From positions 23,253,406 to 23,317,405 of the forward strand of contig NC_049985.1 of assembly GCF_000003815.2 (NCBI RefSeq): a stretch of DNA of 64,000 nt. Reading direction: 5' to 3'. Positions 57,301-64,000 of the stretch are shown here, in pieces. How positions within the stretch are numbered: position 1 is the stretch's first letter; each line of letters begins with the position of its first letter. Origin of the DNA: Branchiostoma floridae. Its lineage: Eukaryota; Chordata; Leptocardii; Amphioxiformes; Branchiostomatidae. The notes beneath the pieces were generated by a model, which was given only the letters and a program-made list of their open reading frames with translations, did no database searches and was not told the origin of the DNA. A program made the position numbers and the translations under genes.

Positions 57301-59739
57301 GTGTACATCGGGTTCTCCAACAGGCGGGCACCGTTACGGCCCATCTTGTCTGTATCTTCTGCAGTTGGCTGTCCATCGTGTCCACTTGGCTGACTAGCCT
57401 GTCCTGGACCGTTGGTATCTTCTTTCTCAGTGTAGTGGCTCACATTGGCGGGATCGTCATGGGACCCATAGGTGCCAGGATATTGTGCTGTGATTTCGTT
57501 GTACGGAATCGTACATTTTGAACATATTGCAAATAAAGAATGTGCTCTTTGGCAATATATGCAGTCACGAAAACGCCGTGGTGTATAAAATAATACCTTC
57601 TCAAATGAAAGAAACTTAATACAGTAAAGTAAAAAATACATTTATAAACATTTACTTTAAAGACCAGAACCCCCATAAAACCTTAGTCTTAAACCGTCAG
57701 AATAGAACAGAATAAAATTGCAAATTGGTAAAAAGAGATGATTAAATTTGGGTATTGATTGGTAACACCATTACACACTTCTCTTCATTGAATGCATTTT
57801 CTGTTTGTTTATTTTTCCAGCATAAGATCACTGAAACTAAATTGAAATTTAGTTTCAGTGATCTTATGCGAAACTTTTCACTTAAAAAACATTCTCCCAG
57901 TTTAATTTTCTTTCGTTCTTTGTCAGCCACAAGGGGAGCAAACTTACACCGCTTACTTTCTACACCAAGGATTATCTACCACTAAAATATGACCATCATA
58001 ATCATGTGCAGAACACGCCATATCAAATCTGGAAGTTCCCCTGTAGTACCGTAAGGGTTGTGTACTGTTTACAGTAGTACCCAAACTCAAGTTGTTTCAA
58101 GGCTTACACTACATACCAAATATTAAGATAATCCACGCAGGGATTGCCCAGTCATCGTGTTCGCTCATACATTCTTGCCGAAAGTACTATTTTTTTAACC
58201 CTATTCAGACCGGGCTTTTTTGACCGCCCTGGACGGGGGGGGGGGGGGGGGGTTTGAGGCCCTCCACTTCTAAGTCCTCTAACTCTTGAACGACGTGCCG
58301 TAGGGTCACCAAATTTTCAGGACATGATATCGATATAATATCTGACGAGTATTTGAGGTTTGACGTTACGTTAACGTAAAATGACGTAATTATGACGTCA
58401 TCAATTGGCCGGACCCATGAAAAAAGGGTATTCTCAGAAAACTTCAAGTTATACTACAAAAAAGTAACAACAAGTGCAGATAACAGAATAACAATGTTTA
58501 TTACGACTTGTATTGCCAATAGCAACATCGATGACGTCATAATGACGTCATAAAATGACGTCATGCACATCTAAGATACGGGTTAGGCTCCGCCATATTA
58601 TATCTACCACCTTGAATTTTTTTGCTACAAATAATCACAAAGGGCAATGGAAATAGACTAAATTCATTCATTTAGATGTTTTTTGATGAAAAAATACCAG
58701 GTAGTTACAAATTTTAAGGGATAATTAGCTTGTTATTCTTGATCTGGCCATACGGTCCGCCATCTTGGATTTTGGGCTGATGACGTCATCAAATTAGCAT
58801 GATTTATGCATATATAATTATGAAAGATATGATTAATAATATAAGATTTTCTTTATGTAACAAAATAGCAGTAATAAATGTGAAAAATACATTGTTAGAA
58901 CCAAAAAATAGTGATTTTTGGCAAAATTGCCTGTCAGCAAACGGTTGCCATGGCAACACGAAAAAAAGGAAAATTTGTCAAACTTCGTAAAATTGTTGCC
59001 AACAATATTTTAGGAAAGCTCACCAAATTTGGTGGCTTTAGCGTAAGGCGTTCTGGCGTTATAGGACATCGAAGTTGGCGCAGGCCTCAAAAGCCCCCCC
59101 CCCCCCGGTCTGAATAGGGTTAAGTTGAGCTGTCCGAATACAGACACTCACTCACACACACACACACACACACACAAAGACGCGCGCGCGAGCACGCACA
59201 CACACACACGCACGCACGCACACACACACACACACAGGCACGCACATTCTTTGCTACGCTTATGACAATGTGTAACGTTACCTTTCATTTCCACCTTCCG
59301 TAAAGCACCAGGCCCAGTCACAGGTAGTTGGCTGTACGTCCCGATATTGGCTTGTTCACTCCTCTTGGTACCGGCTTGTCGTACATGATGGCGCATATTG
59401 CTGTTCGGATCTTCGACCTCGATTTTTCTATCTGTTATAAAAGATATAGGATCAATACAATTTTGAAAGTTCGTGATTTTTATCGAGATCACTAATTTGA
59501 CCAATGTTTCTTCACTTATAGTCATGTTGATCCTGTTAGATCGATGATAATCGCAGACTTAACAAATTTGCAGTAGGTGACCATTTCACGTGGTGGCGGT
59601 CTATGGAGTCTTTTGATGCTGTTGTCATTCGAGCAATATGCTTTTACCTACCTGTATCCACATCTTGGCGTGAATGTGATGACAGCTTGGAATTCGGTAC
59701 GGCAGAGAGGGGCCTTTCGCTGGCGCTTGTTTTTCTCAT
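50885..59739 (-). CDS. Type II membrane protein with NPMY tail and F5/8C domains, 7 exons seen
   Basis: All introns are phase 1. Order from the N-terminus: cytoplasmic tail from 59739 (MRKTSASERPLSAVPNSK), a basic exon, two paralogous exons each ending ...NPMY...VLRQDDGG, one transmembrane helix, then two F5/8 type C (discoidin, galactose-binding-like) domains. There is no signal peptide, so a type II topology with extracellular C-terminus is inferred. The NPxY motifs could bind PTB adaptors for endocytosis or signalling. F5/8C domains bind glycans or phospholipids, so a recognition or adhesion receptor is likely. About 597 residues are visible. The last exon and stop codon were not found below 50885. 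Confidence 0.75.
51480..51870. repeat. Inverted pair of the GCGCCACCTAC...TAGACACC repeat
   Basis: Arm one (about 51483-51640) holds GACACCTTCCTCGGAGCTTC and TATATTCCCG. Arm two (about 51740-51860) holds its inverse (GGGAATATAAACTTAG, GCTCTGAGGAAGGTGTC). It lies in the intron between the two F5/8C exons. The arm-one sequence recurs at 63450-63545. Confidence 0.7.
51981..52412 (-). CDS. F5/8C receptor exon 6: F5/8 type C domain 1
   Basis: 432 bp, phase 1-1. It encodes WLIRDPSWVVGSTGIP, DAAKTLDGDTATHWSPY, FDLTVPQTLNRIAVNNYGD and ARYWRFLVIQTHSGW with LRELNFHGIS. The ALDG-T-WxP ... FDL ... RIAV ... YWRF ... ELNFHG pattern is that of F5/8C (discoidin) domains. One domain is encoded by one exon. 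Confidence 0.9.
52413..53764. other. Intron between transmembrane and F5/8C exons
   Basis: Apart from the non-LTR terminus at 52860-52957, I see no exon with phase-1 borders and no transposon ends. Confidence 0.5.
52860..52957 (+). mobile_element. Non-LTR 3' terminus with ATTC tail
   Basis: GGGGCAAGAATGTGCAATAA then AGG and a (TTCA)n-type tail, the same terminus as at 4090 and 42390. Only the 3' end remains. Confidence 0.55.
53765..53962 (-). CDS. F5/8C receptor exon 5: transmembrane helix
   Basis: 198 bp, phase 1-1, acceptor CTTACAG and donor GTACGT. It has GCVFPRCFNVTSHRSF, a hydrophobic helix (VILLVIITIVVAVVIGAGAG, LIVFL), then a Thr/Ser stalk (TLNSSLERS). The flanking charges fit an N-in orientation. 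Confidence 0.75.
54181..55135. mobile_element. TTAA-family inverted-repeat element, complete copy
   Basis: TTAACCCTATTCAGACCGGG at the left and GGTCTGAATAGGGTTAA at the right, sharing the TTAA target. 955 bp, no transposase. It contains one RFX X-box (GTTGCCATGGCAAC), one YY1-like CCAAGATGGCGG and five TGACGTCA palindromes. TTAA use suggests piggyBac- or Kolobok-type mobilisation. Confidence 0.88.
55272..55535 (-). CDS. F5/8C receptor exon 4: NPMY tail exon, copy 2
   Basis: 264 bp, phase 1-1, acceptor TGACGCAG and donor GTGCGT. It encodes FHAYENPCNDGYHYIDDDE, then QQSGHGRQPTEEDTNKMRR and KNPMYVAGVLRQDDGG. It has an extra Tyr-rich block compared with exon 3. Confidence 0.75.
55868..56634. mobile_element. 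ACCTCCATGAAAT interspersed repeat, copy 4
   Basis: It starts GACCTCATACCTCCATGAAA and ends AAAACTATACCTCCATTTTTC ATGAAGG. The best-preserved copy, in the intron between exons 3 and 4 of the F5/8C receptor. Confidence 0.65.
57272..57487 (-). CDS. F5/8C receptor exon 3: NPMY tail exon, copy 1
   Basis: 216 bp, phase 1-1, acceptor AATCACAG and donor GTACGT. It encodes SQPSGHDGQPTAEDTDKMGR then ENPMYTASVLRQDDGG. It is a clear paralogue of exon 4. Confidence 0.75.
57820..57869. repeat. Perfect 24-bp-arm palindrome, 2-bp spacer
   Basis: Arms 57820-57843 and 57846-57869 are exact reverse complements, spacer GA. It lies in the intron upstream of exon 3. Confidence 0.95.
58195..59123. mobile_element. 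TTAA-family inverted-repeat element, complete copy, opposite orientation
   Basis: The same ends and motif set as 54181-55135 but inverted. By eye over 90% identical across the half I aligned. It contains one GTTGCCATGGCAAC, one inverted YY1-like motif and five TGACGTCA. It lies in the intron between exons 2 and 3. Confidence 0.88.
59148..59246. repeat. (CA)n/(CG) microsatellite
   Basis: ACACAC with CGCGCG and GCACGC interruptions, 36 bp from exon 2 of the F5/8C receptor. It lies in the donor-side intron. Confidence 0.95.
59282..59431 (-). CDS. F5/8C receptor exon 2
   Basis: 150 bp, phase 1-1, acceptor ATAACAG and donor GTAACG. It encodes RKIEVEDPNSNMRHHVRQAG and GTYSQLPVTGPGALRKVE. A cytoplasmic linker, no domain recognised. 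Confidence 0.65.
59652..59739 (-). CDS. F5/8C receptor exon 1 (start)
   Basis: The ATG is at 59739, encoding MRKTSASERPLSAVPNSK and HSRQDVDT. The donor is GTAGGT in phase 1. It is basic and Ser-rich with no hydrophobic core, as expected for a cytoplasmic N-terminus. Confidence 0.65.
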
Positions 59740-60298
59740 CTTCTTTCAAGCAATAAAGGTCACCTTGTGCAAGAGTGGGCGTTGCGCCCAGAATTTGATA
59801 AAACAAAAAATGACCTTCTAAAACGAAATCATTCAAAGAAAAAAATGATAGAATTGGTCACAAGTTAAAATATGAAATGCTTGTTTTGGTTGACGACGGT
59901 TATAAAGAACTGCAGACACAGGATCGACGACGTACCTAGACTAAAGAGGTAAGACCTCATGAATTATGCATTAGTTTTCCAAGGCTATAAGTAATCATCA
60001 TCAAAGCAGCAGTGTTGTTTTAACCCACGTGTTGGTATACATTGCAGTTAGTTTTAAATACACCATACGCTTTCATCATCATATTACACCAGCTTGAATT
60101 GTTATCGAAACACCCCAAGTTATGTAAATCTTAAATCGATTATGACAACATGAATCCTGCTAATTTCAATTCAGGGTACGACTGCTTTGTTAACACGACT
60201 GAAAAAGGAGAGAGAAAATCCTGCCGACTATATTGTCATAAGCACTATTTTTTAGCTGTTAGTTCTAAGAGGAGTGATCAAACAGCTGATCTGTGACG

Positions 60299-60445
60299 TG
60301 AGATCGCGTGGCGCAATCGACAGCGCGTTGGGCTCAGGCCCCAAAGGTCCTGAGTTCGAAACCTGCCGTGTCACCGATCGTGTTCCCTTGGGAAAGGCAC
60401 TTTACACGACTTTCCTCACTTTACTCAAATGAAAATGAGTACATT
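60299..60445 (+). repeat. tRNA-derived SINE
   Basis: The head reads GATCGCGTGGCGCAATCGAC (A-box-like) and GAGTTCGAAACC (B box). The body CCCTTGGGAAAGGCACTTTA is shared with 45542-46075. Confidence 0.7.
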
Positions 60446-60590
60446 CACCCGGACTCCAGAAAGAATAGTGACGTATAATTCACTAATTAAAACCAAACCG
60501 ATTTGTGGCAATCAAAGCTCTTTATTTCGCTTCAACTGTTACAACCTACCGCCACACACCACGTCAAAGACTAAAATGTCAAATTTGATT

Positions 60591-60736
60591 AATCTCCAAG
60601 CAGATTCCTCCGTTGGCATAAAATAGTAACATAAGCTGGGGAAGGAGTTTAGCCGGCAGAGGAGTAAAATTGGCCACCGCTCCTTCCCCAGCTTATGTTA
60701 CTGTTTTAAGCCACCGGAGGAATCTGCTTGGAGATT
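60591..60736. mobile_element. Small fold-back MITE
   Basis: 146 bp. Arms of about 55 bp (AATCTCCAAGCAGATTCCTC ... GGGGAAGGAG against CTCCTTCCCC ... GAGATT) flank a loop of about 32 bp. Confidence 0.85.
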
Positions 60737-60739
60737 AGA

Positions 60740-62099
60740 ATTTAATCCCTTTGAGAGTGCATATACCATCTTTTTGCAGTGTCTTTGCTTGGTATGAAAG
60801 TTTTAATTCTGCACTATGGTATATCATATCATATCATGGTATATCATTGGGGATCACATACCCAAATAAAAGGATTTTATGACATGATTCCGACACAGTT
60901 GGTTTATTACATTCTATGGCACTTTAGCCACCCCCACACACAAAACTCTACGAGATAGCATACGGTGGTTATGAAGAGAAAAATATTGTTCTTAATTCCA
61001 GAGAAGTGAAACCAATTTTTACTTCAAGTATTTTTTTCCATCTAACACAATTGCTTTCCGTTCAAGAAAACATAAAGCGAACCATCCTATAAGATGAGCT
61101 GATAAAAGTATATTTACAGAACGTAAATTTTTGTAATCGTCACATTACTATGGCGTACACTTTCAAAATACACTTACTTATGCACATGTACAAAATCCAC
61201 TGATTTGATGCACTTTATAATACACTGATTATGACACTGCACAATCATGCAGGGGTTCCTTTAAACATGGAAGCAAGGGCGGGGCGCCACCTTACTATCT
61301 GCGTGCTCCCCCTTGTTCAAATTCAATGTCCTATAATGTATCAGCGTAACATTTCTTTCCAGCGTCATATAACATACAGTCAGTTTCAAAATGATTTTCA
61401 TTTCCAGTGAAACTGAAAAAAATGAAATACACAACAATCTATTTTATTATTTCAAGCTTCATTACTTTCAAAATATTCAAAAACATGTCCATTGAACCAC
61501 AAAAATAACACTTTTCTGGCTTTGAATAAAGCACACATGTGCAGTACGATGGGGTTGTTCTCAGTGATAAGTTCCCGTGTAAGAATTCATTTTGAGCCGT
61601 AACGGAAAACAAATTCTTTATGTACTGTAATTTGAACATCATTTGCATGGTGCCATGGTAACAAAGTAAGTAAGAATTGAATGTGACATGAGTAATTACA
61701 AAATTTAGCATAATAATCTATATCAATCATCACATCAAAATGTGAACCGAACAGGCAGAATCGCCTAGTCTTCCAACATTTGCAACAACCTACTGTTGTT
61801 AGTTCCTCCCCTTTCTGTCTGGCCCCACCTACCTGACTCCACAGACTCCCATACATCCATTGATGTGAAACATGATATACCTGTGTCTCACACTGACACA
61901 GTGTGGATTGTAGAAAGTTTGCTACATTGTAGATATAAAACAACAAGTCTGTGTTTTCTAAACATCTTAACAAAACATTTGTTGACAATTGAATATTTGG
62001 AATATTATTCTGCAAACAACAAACTGGTACAGGGCCCTGAAGTTGTTGCTTCCGGAGAACAAGCAAAAACGTAATAATATACAAAAATAAATCAAATTG
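60740..62099. other. Intergenic stretch, no gene supported
   Basis: Long open frames exist on both strands at 61587-62084, but they overlap each other, lack splice context and have no recognisable domain. (ATATC)-type repeats occur at about 60820-60850. Confidence 0.4.
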
Positions 62100-63260
62100 G
62101 TGCTAAAATAATAACCATGATGTGTTTAGTGTAAACTAGGTTCTTGTGGCCGTATGCCATTACTTCTTGTAATATTTTTCTTTAAATCTGAGACTCATTA
62201 TCAGTTTGCAATGTTACATTCACAAGGTTAGTTCATCCTTTTGTATGTTATAGATATAAGGAAAGTTCGTAAAGAAAACTTGAAAAAGTATAAAGTTCAT
62301 CATTTTCCCTACGGCCTTAACAAATGAGGTCTACTGCAGTGAAGATTTGTATAATTTTGACAAATTTTGAAATGTATATAAATTTGCGCGTTGAGTAAAA
62401 TATTCCAATTACTTTCTAAATGTTATACTAAGAAAGAGGCATAGCCTTAAACACCAAAGTGTTGGGCAGTATTTGACATTATGTTCATTATATATCACAG
62501 GCTAAAAATATACATGCAGGTTAAGGAAAAACACACATTCAAGTTAAAATTTCCCCGTAAAGTAGCCCAAAATGTCCCATTTCTACCTCAAATCTTCAAC
62601 AACTTAAACCTATATCCTTGTGCACCACCCCCTGGATTGGTTGCTCCCTCGCCAAGCTTTTTAAACACCCCCCCCCTTCATACAGTTTTTTCTAGAAAAA
62701 AAAATGACCTGTACATTACAATTTACTGATAACATGTATTGACCAAAAAGAAATTATCCAAATCACGCCATTTCTACCAACATCCTCTGACATGCCAGGC
62801 CGAGACTGGCAGATGTACCACTTTTTCTCACATCACTCAACCTTATCCCGCATGGAATCAATGGTATCTCCTGATGACCAGTATAGTGAACGCACAGTGG
62901 TGGACATATCACATTTTCAGTCACTTGGCTCACCTCGTTGCCATTCCTGATGAAAAAGGAAAAACAGCTTTAAGTTAACAAGATCTGTTTAAAGTTCAAG
63001 CTTTGTTCCGACACAAGGAAACACTCTCCAACAATTTTCAGGTCGATCTTGCCGACGTACTTCATCAGATGTCTCATTGATCAATGCGCTGACGTTCCGT
63101 ACGTTCGATGACGTCAGGAGCGAGTGTTTCCCTTGTGTTTGAACATAACTCAAACTTTGTAACTTTGAATTCTACCAACACAAATGAGTCTTCATTCGAA
63201 GATCTAGCTTACTGAAAGCAATGTTCAAAACTACAGTGATCTTTTATTTGCCCGAGGGAG
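62100..63260. repeat. Segmental duplication, copy C (pairs with 47780-49660)
   Basis: Same order of blocks as copy B but with an empty TTAA site near 62521. It is probably the 3' part of a tandem gene copy whose F5/8C exon begins at 63594. Confidence 0.8.
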
Positions 63261-63593
63261 GGAGAGAAAGCAATTGACCAGGCTTATGCGGAAAACGCAA
63301 ATGTCTTTAAGCGATTGTCTCCCCCATGAACAAAGCCTATTAGATTAAGCATCGTTTTCCTTTCGTGATCCGTACCCTCATCCCATCACGGTTATGCCCA
63401 TTCTGATGTCAAAGCATTGTTACCCTTCTTTGTATTGGCATTTCTATAGTCTATCAGACACCTTCCTCAGAGCTTCTGACTGGAGTTCTGCTTCTCATCG
63501 CTATAGGTAGGTGTCGCTTTTGAACACAATCTCAAACGTGCTAAGTTTATATATTTCTATAGGCTACAAATCGCAAACAATGATTTTCTGTAC

Positions 63594-64000
63594 CTGCTGA
63601 GATTCCGTGGAAGTTCAGTTCTGTTAGCCATGGCTGCCAGCCCGAGTGGGTCCGAGTGATGAGGAACTTCCAGTACCGCGCAGTTCCCCGGAACCCGCCG
63701 AACTCCTGCCGCTCGTACGTCCCTCCTTGTACGGTAGTGACGTTCACGACGTCCTCCCAGTTGTACGGACTCCCAACCTGCGACTTTTGCAACGTGAAGG
63801 CTGCGATGTCATGGTCGGTGTCTCCGTAGTTGTTGACTGCGATGCGGGTCAGTGTTTGAGGCACTGTGAGGTCGAATACGATGTACCATCTATTGTAGTT
63901 CTGGTCGAGACTGGAAGGGTTCCACAGAGTCGTAATGTCCCCATCCAAAACCTTCGCAGCATCATACGTCACTCCGTAGTTGACCCACGGTGTACCGGTG
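63594..64000 (-). CDS. F5/8 type C exon of a neighbouring paralogue, cut by the window end
   Basis: It encodes DAAKVLDGDITTLWNP, FDLTVPQTLTRIAVNNYGD, RYWKFLITRTHSGWQPWL and ELNFHGIS, with donor GTACAG in phase 1. It is about as similar to exons 6 and 7 as they are to each other. Because it lies upstream of the start codon at 59739 it must belong to another gene copy. Confidence 0.88.

Noticed and set aside
61587-62084. Overlapping long frames on both strands
   Set aside because: They overlap in antisense, have no domain and lack an exon structure.

Overview
The window looks like nuclear DNA of a cephalochordate (amphioxus, Branchiostoma-like). This is inferred from three things: intron-rich genes of short exons with GT-AG borders, many different transposable-element (TE) families in the introns, and the protein types present (a secreted MACPF protein, and a type II membrane protein with F5/8-type-C domains and NPxY-bearing tails). 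There is no bacterial-type gene organisation.

Region 1 (about 0.8-32.1 kb, minus strand) is one gene of 16 coding exons. I placed them by in-phase GT-AG junctions. The exons sum to 980 codons including the stop if the last exon ends at 785. The product starts with a signal peptide, then has a basic stretch with a furin-type RAKR site, an amphipathic segment, a MACPF domain (GTHY signature, GG motif, helix-rich inserts) and a C-terminal region that may be a Methyltransf_FA-like beta domain. A pore-forming immune effector or venom-like factor is the natural inference.

Its introns are full of TEs. Intron 2 holds an 11.4-kb Ty3/gypsy element (16400-27755) with two 224-bp LTRs, a 4-bp target duplication (CTAT), a tRNA-Leu-type primer site and a polypurine tract. 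A mariner-like fold-back element, a hAT-like element, a CR1-like LINE and 476-bp inverted-repeat elements have inserted into it. The last group forms an unusual E-S-E-S-E tandem array.

Region 2 (about 32-48 kb) has no gene I can defend. It contains a putative core promoter for the MACPF gene, non-LTR remnants, a family of roughly 1.8-2.0-kb tandem units (34.3-38.2 kb, with diverged copies further on), a 102-bp triple minisatellite, inverted-repeat elements, tRNA-derived SINEs and a CpG-rich promoter-like patch before a short possible first exon near 42.95 kb.

Region 3 (about 48-64 kb, minus strand) contains a type II membrane-protein gene. It has five small phase 1-1 or start exons (59.7-53.8 kb) encoding a cytoplasmic tail with a duplicated NPMY exon and one transmembrane helix, then two F5/8C exons (52.4-50.9 kb). 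A third F5/8C exon (63594 to the window end) belongs to a neighbouring tandem paralogue. The 3' flank of that exon (62.1-63.3 kb) is homologous to 47.8-49.7 kb. TTAA-flanked inverted-repeat elements carrying CRE, YY1 and RFX X-box motifs sit around the duplicated exons. One of them is absent from the paralogous site, which confirms it as an insertion. A 100-base assembly gap lies at 48787-48886.
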